Assembly (NCBI RefSeq): GCF_017573465.1
Contig: NZ_JAGEPF010000041.1
Coordinates: forward strand, 26,006-90,005
Reading direction: 5' to 3'
DNA length: 64,000 nucleotides
DNA from: Actinomadura violacea
Lineage (GTDB): Bacteria; Actinomycetota; Actinomycetes; Streptosporangiales; Streptosporangiaceae
This document shows, one piece after another, positions 33,558 through 40,339 of this stretch. Each line of letters opens with the position of its first letter. The first letter of the stretch is position 1. Position numbers and translations under genes: made by a program. A model generated the notes under the pieces. That model was not told where the DNA came from. It ran no database searches and worked only from the letters and a program-made list of their open reading frames with translations.

Positions 33558-34373
33558 GTGAGTCATCGGCCGACCCCCGACCCGAAGTCTTCGATGTGGG
33601 GACTCATCGCCTACTACCTGCGCTTCTGCCGCCTCCAGCGCAAGCTCACAGGTGATCTCCTAGGTGAGATCCTCGGCTGTTCCAAGTCGACAGTTTCTCG
33701 ACTGGAGACTGGCGCACTTCAACTCGAGGCGGACCAAGCTCGCCGCCTCGACCAGCACTGGGACACGGGTGGGATCTTCTCGTTCCTCGTCTGGTACGCC
33801 ACGCTCGGCCACGACCCAGACTGGTTCAGGCAATACATCGACCTCGAGGTGAAGGCCTCTGTCATCAAGACCTGGCAGGTCGACCTCGTCCCGGGCCTGC
33901 TGCAGACTCCCGACTACGCGCGGGCCTGCCTTACAGCGGGGAACCTGAAGGACGTCGAGGGTGCGCTCGAGCAACGTCTTTCCCGCCAGGCACTCCTTGA
34001 CCGGGACGATCCGCCGATGCTGTGGTTCCTGCTGTCGCAGACCTTGCTGGAACTACCGTGCGGTGGCGCGAAGACCATGAGGGCGCAACTCGCCCACATC
34101 ATTGATCTTTCGCACCGTCCCAACATCGGCGTCCGCGTGGTCCCCAAGTCCATCGGCGCCCATCCCGGTTTGGACGGCTCCTTCATGCTGATGACACTCA
34201 CCGGGCCGCCCATGGATGTCGCTTACATCGAAGCGCCGGGAGGAGGCCGGCTCGCCTCGGGCACCGCTGAAACTGCGGCATATGCACTACGTTATGACCA
34301 GATCGGACAGCACGCTCTTCCCGAAGGGCTGTCGCGAAACCTGATCGAGCAGGTCATGGAGGCAATGCAATGA
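33558..34373 (+). CDS. XRE-family helix-turn-helix regulator with DUF5753
   Basis: A 271-residue regulator. The HTH (RLQRKLTGDLLGEILGCSKS, TVSRLETGALQLEADQARRL) is at residues ~20-60 and the DUF5753 domain fills the rest (QVDLVPGLLQTPDYARACL, LIEQVMEAM at the end). The GTG at 33558 has a strong GGGAGGA site at 33546-33552. These proteins are typically paired with a downstream DUF397 protein, as here: the ATG of the next gene overlaps this stop (ATGA). In Streptomyces such pairs (for example BldB/WhiJ-related sets) influence development and antibiotic production. The last ~35 bases of this gene are echoed ahead of later DUF397 copies. Confidence 0.92.
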   Translation: MSHRPTPDPKSSMWGLIAYYLRFCRLQRKLTGDLLGEILGCSKSTVSRLETGALQLEADQARRLDQHWDTGGIFSFLVWYATLGHDPDWFRQYIDLEVKASVIKTWQVDLVPGLLQTPDYARACLTAGNLKDVEGALEQRLSRQALLDRDDPPMLWFLLSQTLLELPCGGAKTMRAQLAHIIDLSHRPNIGVRVVPKSIGAHPGLDGSFMLMTLTGPPMDVAYIEAPGGGRLASGTAETAAYALRYDQIGQHALPEGLSRNLIEQVMEAMQ

Positions 34374-34549
34374 CGCCTGACTGGCGCAAGAGCAGCAGGA
34401 GCACGACGCAGGGTGGCGAGTGTGTCGAGGTCGCTGCGTTCCCCGGCACCATCGGGATGCGCGACAGCAAGGACCCCGAGGGTGGACACCTAGCGCTTGC
34501 TCCCGAACGGTTCGCGGCGCTCATCCGGCGTCTCAAGAACCTCACCTGA
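34370..34549 (+). CDS. DUF397 protein, copy 1
   Basis: A 59-residue DUF397 protein: WRKSSRSTTQGGECVEVA, IGMRDSKDPEGGHLAL and ERFAALIRRLKNL. It is translationally coupled to the XRE gene (ATGA overlap). DUF397 proteins are thought to antagonise or bind their XRE-DUF5753 partner in a toxin/antitoxin-like or switch-like arrangement. It is the first of four tandem copies. Confidence 0.92.
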   Translation: MTPDWRKSSRSTTQGGECVEVAAFPGTIGMRDSKDPEGGHLALAPERFAALIRRLKNLT

Positions 34550-34598
34550 TGAGAGTTGCGTGAGAGCAACTGATCGAGCAACTCATGGAGAGCTTCAC

Positions 34599-34784
34599 AT
34601 GACTGCCCCCACCTGGCGAAAGAGCAGTCGGTCGACTCAAGGGACCTCGGGAGAGTGCGTCGAGGTTGCTCTCCTTGACGATTCCATCGGTGTGCGGGAC
34701 AGCAAGCTGCCGACCGGCACCCCTCTCAAACTCACACCCGCTCAGTTCGCCGCCGTGTTGCAGCACCTCAAGGACGTCAGATGA
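34599..34784 (+). CDS. DUF397 protein, copy 2
   Basis: A 61-residue DUF397 protein, more divergent than copies 1 and 3: WRKSSRSTQGTSGECVEVAL, IGVRDSKLPTGTPLKLTP, QFAAVLQHLKDV. The stretch before its ATG (CTGATCGAGCAACTCATGGA, 34570-34589) is homologous to the 3' end of the XRE coding sequence, which suggests it arose by a duplication that began inside the XRE gene. Its stop overlaps the start of copy 3. Confidence 0.9.
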   Translation: MTAPTWRKSSRSTQGTSGECVEVALLDDSIGVRDSKLPTGTPLKLTPAQFAAVLQHLKDVR

Positions 34785-34963
34785 CAATGGCCGTGTGGCG
34801 GAAGAGCAGCAGGAGCACTAACCAGGGTGGGGAGTGTGTCGAGGTCGCTGCGCTTTCCCACGTCATCGGGGTGCGGGACAGCAAGGACCCTGCGGGTGGG
34901 CACCTCGCGCTCGGCCCCGAGCGGTTTGCGGCGCTCGTCCGGCGTCTGAAGAACCTCGCCTGA
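34781..34963 (+). CDS. DUF397 protein, copy 3
   Basis: A 60-residue DUF397 protein very similar to copy 1: WRKSSRSTNQGGECVEVAAL, IGVRDSKDPAGGHLALGPER, FAALVRRLKNLA. The ATG at 34781 sits in an ATGA overlap with copy 2, so the pair is probably translated together. Confidence 0.91.
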   Translation: MTMAVWRKSSRSTNQGGECVEVAALSHVIGVRDSKDPAGGHLALGPERFAALVRRLKNLA

Positions 34964-35011
34964 CGAGGATTGCGTCACAGCAACTGATCGAGCACCCGCG
35001 GAGGGCCTCGC

Positions 35012-35198
35012 ATGACTCGACCCACCTGGCGCAAGAGCAGCCACTCGACAGAGGGCACGACCGCCCAGTGTGTCGAGGTCGCAGCGCTGGCCGACGTCAT
35101 CCGGGGTACGGGACAGCGAGGACCCTGGGGGTGGGCACCTTGCGCTCGCTCCTGAGCGGTTTGCGGCGCTCGTCCGGCGCATCAAGCAGCTTCCCTGA
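35012..35198 (+). pseudogene. DUF397 protein, copy 4, frameshifted
   Basis: Starts normally (ATG 35012: MTRPTWRKSSHSTEGTTAQC, VEVAALADVI) but an extra C in CATCCGGGG near 35098-35104 (other copies have CATCGGGG) shifts the frame. The shifted product ends early at 35155. Removing the base restores the family tail VRDSEDPGGGHLALAPER and FAALVRRIKQLP to the TGA at 35196. As in copy 2, the leader CTGATCGAGCACC repeats the XRE gene 3' end. It is a recent single-base inactivation, or a sequencing error. Confidence 0.85.
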
Positions 35199-35276
35199 GG
35201 CCGCGCAGCAACGAAGGCGCGTTGCCCTGGTCGGCGCAGGGACGTGATCTAGTTCGGCGTCCTACGCTCGGCAGGT

Positions 35277-35744
35277 GTGACCGATGATCCTGCAGCGGCC
35301 TTCACTCGCGCGCGTGCGGCGGCGGGGGTTCTGTTCTTTGATGCGCGCGGCCAGATCATGCTCGTCGATCCGTCGTACAAGGACTACCGCGAGGTCCCTG
35401 GCGGCTACGTCGAGCACGGCGAGACCCCCTATCAGGCCACTGTCCGCGAGGTCGACGAGGAACTCGGCATCCGGCCGGAGATCGGTCGGCTGCTGGTCGC
35501 CGACTGGGCGCCTGCCGCGGGCGAGGGCGACAAGATCCTTTTCCTCTTCGACGGAGGCGTGCTGGCTCCTGACCAGCTCGACGCCATCCGTCTCGACGTG
35601 GTCGAACTGGTCGGCTACCAGTTCTACGACATCGCGCAGATCCACGATCTGACCATCGGCCGGCTGGCCCGCCGTCTCGTCCACGGGCATGCCGCTCATC
35701 TCGACGGTACGACTCGCTACCTCGAGAACGGCGAGCGGATCTGA
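35277..35744 (+). CDS. NUDIX hydrolase
   Basis: A 155-residue NUDIX enzyme. The Nudix box GGYVEHGETPYQATVREVDEELGI (its Gly, first Glu, and REVDEEL core all present, ~42-65) matches GX5EX7REUXEEXGU, so it should bind Mg and hydrolyse a nucleoside diphosphate linked to another moiety. The specificity is unknown. The start is GTG 35277; GTG 35275 is out of frame. It lies 78 bases after the DUF397 array on the same strand and appears to have its own promoter region. Confidence 0.92.
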   Translation: MTDDPAAAFTRARAAAGVLFFDARGQIMLVDPSYKDYREVPGGYVEHGETPYQATVREVDEELGIRPEIGRLLVADWAPAAGEGDKILFLFDGGVLAPDQLDAIRLDVVELVGYQFYDIAQIHDLTIGRLARRLVHGHAAHLDGTTRYLENGERI

Positions 35745-35851
35745 GCCAGGATTGGGGGTTTTGGGGGCGGGGTGGGGCCTTGCGGATCAGCATGGGGTGT
35801 GTTGGTTCGTGGGCGGTTGTCCGCCCTACCGGAGCGGGATGGTGATGTGGT

Positions 35852-36160
35852 GTGAGTGAGGGCGAGGAGCAGGGCGCGGGCGTGCCGGAGGCGCCGGTTA
35901 GTGAGGGGTCCTGGTTGGGGCGGGGCGTGGCGTTGTTCACGCCGGTTTTCGCTGTTGCGGCCGGGTGGCTGGCGGGGGTCGTCGCGCAGTGGGTGCCGGG
36001 CGCGCATCTGGACCAGACGCAGGTGACCTCTTTCATGGTGGCGGCGACCACGGCGGGGCTCGGGGCCGGTTGGAAGTGGTTGCAGGGGTGGCAGCAGCAT
36101 GAGCGGCTCGTCGCCGAGGGGAAGGCGACGCCGGTCAAGAGGAGGGACGCGGGCAAATAG
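35852..36160 (+). CDS. Small two-TM membrane protein, holin-like
   Basis: A 102-residue protein with an acidic N-terminus, two hydrophobic segments (ALFTPVFAVAAGWLAGVVAQW and TSFMVAATTAGLGAGWKWLQ) separated by a short turn, and a basic tail (WQQHERLVAEGKATPVKRRD). The LDQTQVTSF turn and the KWLQGWQ signature resemble putative holins of actinobacteriophages, which permeabilise the membrane for lysis. No endolysin or other phage gene is nearby, so a phage remnant or a domesticated membrane protein are both possible. Confidence 0.6.
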   Translation: MSEGEEQGAGVPEAPVSEGSWLGRGVALFTPVFAVAAGWLAGVVAQWVPGAHLDQTQVTSFMVAATTAGLGAGWKWLQGWQQHERLVAEGKATPVKRRDAGK

Positions 36161-36219
36161 TCCTCGGCGGCGGCGGACCGGCTTCCTATGCTGGGTGCAG
36201 GTCGTCGGCCGGGAGGACG

Positions 36220-36819
36220 GTGGTCGGGGTGGTGTCGGTCGAGGAGTTGCGGGGGTTGCCGGCCGCGGAGCGGGCGGAGCTGCTGCGGGCCCTGATCGCT
36301 CTGGAGGACGAGGACCCGCTGGACCTGCCGCGGTATAGGCGTCGGCGGGGAGTGGTGCTCGTCTTCCTGGTGGCGTGCTGCGGGTGGCTGATTCCGTGGA
36401 CGGTCGTCCTCGGGTACACGCTGCCGGACCACTACACGTCCAGGCAGTGGGGCGTGGCGTGGATCGGGTTCGACGTCGCGTTGACGGTGGCGTTCGCGTT
36501 CACGGCGTTCACGGTGTGGCGGCGGCTGCAGATGGCGATCCTGGGGCAGCTCGTCACGGGGACGTTGCTGCTGTGCGACGCGTGGTTCGACGTGATGCTG
36601 TCGTGGGGTTCCGGCGAGTTCGTGGTGAGCGTGGTGACGGCGCTGCTGGGCGAGGTGCCGCTGGCGGTGCTGTTCTTCGTCGGGGCGCGGACGCTGATCT
36701 GGACGACCGTCCGGGCGCTGTGGGTGCGGGAGGGCAGGTCGGGGCCGGTGCCGCGGCTGCGGGAGGTGCGGTTGTTCGCCGTCGAGGAGCGGCCCGGTTC
36801 TGTCGGTGGCGGCGGTTAG
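36220..36819 (+). CDS. Hypothetical multi-pass membrane protein
   Basis: A 199-residue protein. A cytosolic helical N-terminus (VEELRGLPAAERAELLRALI, ALEDEDPLDLPRYRRR) precedes about four TM helices (VVLVFLVACCGWLIPWTVVL, VAWIGFDVALTVAFAFTAF, LGQLVTGTLLLCDAWFDVML, VVTALLGEVPLAVLFFVGA). The type is widespread in actinomycetes but uncharacterised. The GTG at 36220 follows GGGAGG with short spacing; GTG 36229 is an alternative. The following gene starts 12 bases later, so an operon is likely. Confidence 0.7.
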   Translation: MVGVVSVEELRGLPAAERAELLRALIALEDEDPLDLPRYRRRRGVVLVFLVACCGWLIPWTVVLGYTLPDHYTSRQWGVAWIGFDVALTVAFAFTAFTVWRRLQMAILGQLVTGTLLLCDAWFDVMLSWGSGEFVVSVVTALLGEVPLAVLFFVGARTLIWTTVRALWVREGRSGPVPRLREVRLFAVEERPGSVGGGG

Positions 36820-36830
36820 GGTCCGGGGGT

Positions 36831-37472
36831 GTGAGCGAGGAGACGGTCGTTTGGGGGGAACTGCGGGCCGGTGGGTTCCTGCACGGGGTGCGGGACGCGC
36901 ACCGGGAGGCGACACTGGCCGTGTTCGGGGGGCTGAGCCGGGCGGCGGGGTTCACGGAGCGGTCGTACGGGGTGACGGCGTTCGACGTGTTCGCGACGTG
37001 GATCGACCGCGTCTTCGAGGATGACCAAAGGGTCGTCCGGGACGATCTGAACGGGTCGCCCGGGTGGCGGTACGGGAAGTACCGGGTGCTGTTGAAGCGG
37101 CACGAGTTCGGCGCCGTCCGCAAGATCAGGTGGGACCGGGACAGTCCCACCAAGCAGGCGGTGGCGCGGCAGGAGTACGCGGAGGACCGGCAGCTCGCGC
37201 TGGATCTGGGGATCGGCGGCGACACGCCCGGGGACGTGACGCTGGTGCTCGCGCACAGTGCGAGCGACGAGCCGCTGGAGATGGAGCTCTTCCTGGGACG
37301 TCCCCGGTGGAACGCCGACGGCGGGACGGCGTGGCACTGGGTCCGGGAGCTGGACGACGCGCTGGGGGGTGATCCACGCCGTAAGCTCGTCGAACGGACG
37401 ATGCCGCTCTGGGACGACGAGGCCGACGTTCCCCTGCGGCTGCGCGGAGAGACGAGCACAGGAACGGCGTAG
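36831..37472 (+). CDS. Protein of unknown function paired with XRE-ImmA
   Basis: A 213-residue soluble protein. No known family is recognised. The N-terminal third is helical (FGGLSRAAGFTERSYGVTAF, DVFATWIDRVFE). A basic middle part follows (YGKYRVLLKRHEFGAVRKIR), then LALDLGIGGDTPGDVTLVLA and a C-terminal acidic segment. The GTG at 36831 starts 12 bases after the membrane gene, and the stop is 6 bases before the XRE-ImmA gene. The tight spacing suggests that it works with that regulator/protease, perhaps as the protein whose level or activity the ImmA domain controls. Confidence 0.6.
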   Translation: MSEETVVWGELRAGGFLHGVRDAHREATLAVFGGLSRAAGFTERSYGVTAFDVFATWIDRVFEDDQRVVRDDLNGSPGWRYGKYRVLLKRHEFGAVRKIRWDRDSPTKQAVARQEYAEDRQLALDLGIGGDTPGDVTLVLAHSASDEPLEMELFLGRPRWNADGGTAWHWVRELDDALGGDPRRKLVERTMPLWDDEADVPLRLRGETSTGTA

Positions 37473-37478
37473 GGGACG

Positions 37479-38543
37479 ATGAGCGGACGGGTCGCCGGAG
37501 CGCGGCTGCAGTTCGACTGCGAGCGGCTGACGCTGGCCCGGCGGCTCAGGGGGCTGCGCAAGAACCAGCTCGCGCAGGCCGTGGGAAGCACGCCGCGCGC
37601 GATCGGGCAGTACGAGGCCGGGGTGCAGCGGCCCGAGGACGCGGTGGTGTCGCGGCTGGCGATCGCGTTGGGCGTGCCGGTGGAGTTCTTCCGGGGCGGG
37701 CGCGGTGGCGTGTCGCTGGACGGGGCTCACTTCCGGTCGCTGAGGTCGACGAGCCAGGTCGAGCGCGACCAGGCCCTCGCGTACGGGCGGATCGCGGCGG
37801 ACGTGGTGGCGGCGCTGGAGGAGCTCGTCGATCTGCCGGTGGTCGATCTGCCCGAGTACGTGGTGGCTCCGGACGAGATCGCGGGCAGCGGGCCGGTGGA
37901 GGCCGCACGGGTCGCGCGGAAGGCGCTGGTCGGCGGGCCGGGGCCGGTGCCGCACGTGGTGCGGACGCTCGAGGCGCGGGGCGTGGTGGTGCTCGTGCTG
38001 CCGGACGCGGCGGACCGGGTGGACGCGTTCAGCGTCGGCCTGCATCCGCGTCCGATGGTGTTCTTCAATCCGGCCAAGGCCGACCACTGGCGGAACCGGT
38101 TCGACGGCGCCCATGAGCTGGGGCATCTGGTGATGCACGCCGACGCGGAACCGGGCGGGAAGATCGTCGAGGACCAGGCGCACCGGTTCGCGGCGGAGTT
38201 CCTGATGCCCGCCGACGAGATCGCGGGCGAGCTCCCCCGGTCCGCCGACTGGGACCGGCTCGGCGAGCTGAAGGCGCAGTGGGGCGTCAGCATGGCGGCG
38301 CTGCTGTACCGCGCCCGCACGCTGCGGGTCATGGACGAGGGCGTCTACCGGAACGCGATGGGCACGCTCAGCTCGCGCGGGTGGCGGCGGCAGGAGCCGG
38401 GCCCGGCGCGCGCGCTGGAGCAGCCGACGATGCTGACGCGCGCGCTGGAACTGGTCGCGGCGGCGGGCCTGGACCGCGACGCCCTGGCCGAACGCGCCCG
38501 CGTCACCAGCGCCGACCTCGACCTCCTCGTCCCCCGCCGCTGA
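37479..38543 (+). CDS. XRE helix-turn-helix / ImmA-IrrE zinc metallopeptidase fusion
   Basis: A 354-residue protein with an N-terminal HTH (LARRLRGLRKNQLAQAVGST, RAIGQYEAGVQRPEDAVV; ~20-60) and a C-terminal ImmA/IrrE peptidase domain. The zinc site is HELGHLVMH (~211-219), followed by FAAEFLMPADEI with the third-ligand Glu. In ImmA of ICEBs1 and IrrE of Deinococcus this domain cleaves a repressor to derepress genes. The fused version is common in mobile elements, toxin-antitoxin-like loci and stress loci. The ATG follows the preceding gene by 6 bases. A final ~60-residue winged-like tail (LVAAAGLDRDALAERARVTS) is present. Confidence 0.9.
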   Translation: MSGRVAGARLQFDCERLTLARRLRGLRKNQLAQAVGSTPRAIGQYEAGVQRPEDAVVSRLAIALGVPVEFFRGGRGGVSLDGAHFRSLRSTSQVERDQALAYGRIAADVVAALEELVDLPVVDLPEYVVAPDEIAGSGPVEAARVARKALVGGPGPVPHVVRTLEARGVVVLVLPDAADRVDAFSVGLHPRPMVFFNPAKADHWRNRFDGAHELGHLVMHADAEPGGKIVEDQAHRFAAEFLMPADEIAGELPRSADWDRLGELKAQWGVSMAALLYRARTLRVMDEGVYRNAMGTLSSRGWRRQEPGPARALEQPTMLTRALELVAAAGLDRDALAERARVTSADLDLLVPRR

Positions 38544-38677
38544 CCGCACGCCCGCCCGGCGCCGCGAGGCGTAGGGTGGTGCGTGAACGAGAGGTTTTCG
38601 ATGCGGGCGTCCATGCCCGCGTCCCCCTGGTTCCCCGATACCCGGTCTCCCGGCGAGGCCAGACAGGTACGGCGCCC

Positions 38678-39088
38678 ATGACGCCGCAACATCGCCCCTC
38701 CCGCGCAGTGGCGGACGCCCGCGCCGCCTCGTCCGAGGCCGGGCTGACCCGCGAGCAGTACGCGGATCACACGTTCATCGCCCTCAGCGGCGAACTCGAC
38801 ATCGCGTCCGCGCCGTCGCTGCGGGAGCGGTTGCGCGTCGCGCTGATCGACGCCGGCCCGCACGTCGTCATCGACCTGTCCGGCGTCACGTTCTGCGACG
38901 TGTCCGGGCTGGCGCTGCTCATCGGCGCACGCCGCCGGACGGGGCCGGGCGGCACCCTGGTCCTCGCCGGGGCGCGCCCGCAGCTGGTCAGGTTGCTGCA
39001 CGTCACCGGGCTCGACCGGGCGTTCGCCGTCCGCCGCGCCGGCATCGCGGCGCCGGCGGCGGACCGGTCCCGGTCGACGGCGGCCTGA
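38678..39088 (+). CDS. STAS domain anti-sigma factor antagonist
   Basis: A 136-residue SpoIIAA/RsbV-like protein. STAS core: ALSGELDIASAPSLRERLRV, VVIDLSGVTFCDVSGLALLI and HVTGLDRAFAV. The Ser in DVSG corresponds to the phosphorylated Ser of SpoIIAA, so it can be regulated by an anti-sigma kinase. Its ATG at 38678 is preceded by a ~35-residue open extension with no family similarity. No anti-sigma factor is adjacent; the RsbW-like protein at 32676 is a possible but distant partner. Confidence 0.9.
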   Translation: MTPQHRPSRAVADARAASSEAGLTREQYADHTFIALSGELDIASAPSLRERLRVALIDAGPHVVIDLSGVTFCDVSGLALLIGARRRTGPGGTLVLAGARPQLVRLLHVTGLDRAFAVRRAGIAAPAADRSRSTAA

Positions 39089-39384
39089 GCCCGGCGGGCG
39101 GCACTGCCCGCCGGATGACGCCGCCCGCGCGGCCCGGCTCCGCGGAGGACGCCGCGCCGTCCGGGCAGGCGCCGACGACGTCCGTGCGCCCTCGCGCGTG
39201 CGGACGTGAAGGAGCGGCGCCGCGACCGAAAGGGCGGGCGCGCCTTGCTCAGGGCGTGGTTCCACGGCCGGTCGCCGTCCTGGTGATCTCAGGACCGCGG
39301 TGCGATGACCGCTGGCTTCGCGATATCGGCGCCGGGCGTGATCGGGTTTCGTGCGGGGTTGTCGGTCGGGGTGAAGGACGGGTC

Positions 39385-39612
39385 TCAGAGCTTGAAAAGC
39401 TTGGCGTACGGGGCGAGGATCCGGACCTTGCGGGTCCCGAAGTCGACCAGGACGGCGCGTCCGGGCTCGACCTCGAGGACGCGTCCGAGGCCGTACTTGT
39501 CGTGGGTGACCTGGTCTTCCGGCGCGAACTCCTTGGCGGGCGGGGCCGCGGGCGGAGGCGCGAACGGGCTGGTCGGCAGGTGTCGCCGCTTGGCGGGCTG
39601 GAAGGGTTTCAT
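39385..39612 (-). CDS. Small conserved actinobacterial protein, CarD/KOW-like beta fold
   Basis: A 75-residue protein with a basic, proline-rich N-terminus and a C-terminal ~45-residue beta domain (FAPEDQVTHDKYGLGRVLEV, RAVLVDFGTRKVRILAP). The pattern V-T-H-D-x-Y-G-L-G-x-V resembles the Tudor-like start of CarD or UvrD C-terminal domains (HxxFGxGxV), which bind RNA polymerase or nucleic acid. It is found widely in actinomycetes as a hypothetical. It is divergent from the cold-shock gene leader. The role is unknown. Confidence 0.72.
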   Translation of the reverse strand: MKPFQPAKRRHLPTSPFAPPPAAPPAKEFAPEDQVTHDKYGLGRVLEVEPGRAVLVDFGTRKVRILAPYAKLFKL

Positions 39613-39747
39613 TTCTGCCAGTATGCGCCCGCGAGGAGGCTGGCGGGGACCCTCCCGGGCAGTTGAAGGGAAAATTCAGGGCGCCGGCACCGTCTGGCCT
39701 ACCATGTGGTAGCCTTATGAGAGTTGCGGTTCCCATAGACATGTATG

Positions 39748-39781
39748 TGCGCCTGACGGTCCGTCCTCAGGCGCATTTTTT
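39748..39781 (+). terminator. Intrinsic-terminator-like hairpin in the csp leader
   Basis: TGCGCCTGA (39748-39756), a 10-base loop, TCAGGCGCA (39767-39775), then six T residues. This is a textbook intrinsic terminator 87 bases before the csp start codon. It could be an attenuator controlling csp or the end of a short independent RNA. An imperfect dyad (CTACCA-tg-TGGTAG, 39699-39712) lies just upstream. Confidence 0.7.
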
Positions 39782-39867
39782 GTTGTTCTGGATCTTCCGG
39801 ATGGGCCATCGCGGCGCCGTCCCGCGCAAGGTGTGCGGGACGGGACCGACCCAGAAGGAGAACGACC

Positions 39868-40071
39868 ATGGCCACCGGCACCGTCAAGTGGTTCAACGCG
39901 GAAAAGGGCTTCGGCTTCATCGAGCAGGACGGCGGCGGCGCCGACGTCTTCGCCCACTACTCCAACATCGCCGCCCAGGGCTTCCGTGAGCTCCAGGAGG
40001 GCCAGAAGGTGTCGTTCGACGTCACGCAGGGCCAGAAGGGCCTGCAGGCGGAGAACATCGTCCCCGCCTGA
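39868..40071 (+). CDS. csp: Cold-shock protein (CspA family)
   Basis: A 67-residue single CSD protein, full length for the family. It has the RNA-binding motifs RNP1 KGFGFIEQ and RNP2 VFAHYSNI, and starts MATGTVKWFNAEKG. It binds single-stranded RNA/DNA and melts structure at low temperature. The ATG has AAGGAGAA upstream. A long structured leader precedes it and a strong hairpin follows. A DEAD-box RNA helicase gene comes next, and the two may serve the same cold response. Confidence 0.97.
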   Translation: MATGTVKWFNAEKGFGFIEQDGGGADVFAHYSNIAAQGFRELQEGQKVSFDVTQGQKGLQAENIVPA

Positions 40072-40110
40072 CCCGCGCCTGGAGCGTGAGCTCCAGCTGA
40101 GCGGAAGGCG

Positions 40111-40156
40111 CCGGCCGGCGTCACCCGCGGGGTCGCCCCGCAGTGACACCGGCCGG
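40111..40156 (+). terminator. csp terminator, nested hairpin
   Basis: CCGGCCGGCGTCAC (40111-40124) pairs with GTGACACCGGCCGG (40143-40156) with one G-U type position. Nested inside is GCGGGG-tcg-CCCCGC (40127-40141). It lies 40 bases after the csp stop. No T run follows. Confidence 0.65.
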
Positions 40157-40300
40157 GGACCTGCGCGCCGGGCGCGCCCCTCGAGGCGAGCCCGGCGCTG
40201 CATCATGTTTCCAGGGGGTTCCGTCCCCCGTTTCACTGGTGCGCGGCACGACCGCGCCCGTCGGTTCGTTCTTGTTAGCTCTTCGCCGCGCAGGCGGAGC

Positions 40301-40332
40301 TCTTCCTCGGGACGCACCGCTTCCGAGGAAGG
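40301..40332 (+). promoter_or_regulatory. Hairpin sequestering the DEAD-box helicase ribosome binding site
   Basis: CTTCCTCGG (40302-40310) is perfectly complementary to CCGAGGAAG (40323-40331), with a 12-base loop; a U-G pair can extend it by one. The 3' arm contains the Shine-Dalgarno GAGGAAGG (40325-40332), 7 bases before the ATG at 40340. Two further hairpins lie upstream in the leader: GGGGG-ttccgt-CCCCC (40214-40229), and GCTC/CGCC paired with GGCG/GAGC (about 40278-40300). The layout suggests a conditional leader (RNA thermosensor, or feedback by the helicase itself). Confidence 0.6.
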
Positions 40333-40339
40333 CCTCACC

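Larger units (their letters stand above)
34568..35011 (+). repeat. Repeated XRE-tail linkers ahead of DUF397 copies
   Basis: The sequence around CAACTGATCGAGCA occurs at 34568-34581 and again at 34979-34992. Both match the XRE 3' end (AACCTGATCGAGCAGG, 34338-34353), each a short distance before a DUF397 start. The preceding GTTGCGTGAGAG / ATTGCGTCACAG stretches are also related. The array therefore grew by tandem duplication of a unit that includes the XRE tail plus DUF397. Confidence 0.75.

Noticed and set aside
35852..38543. Complete prophage
   Set aside because: A holin-like gene and an XRE-ImmA gene are present, but there are no structural, terminase, integrase or lysin genes.
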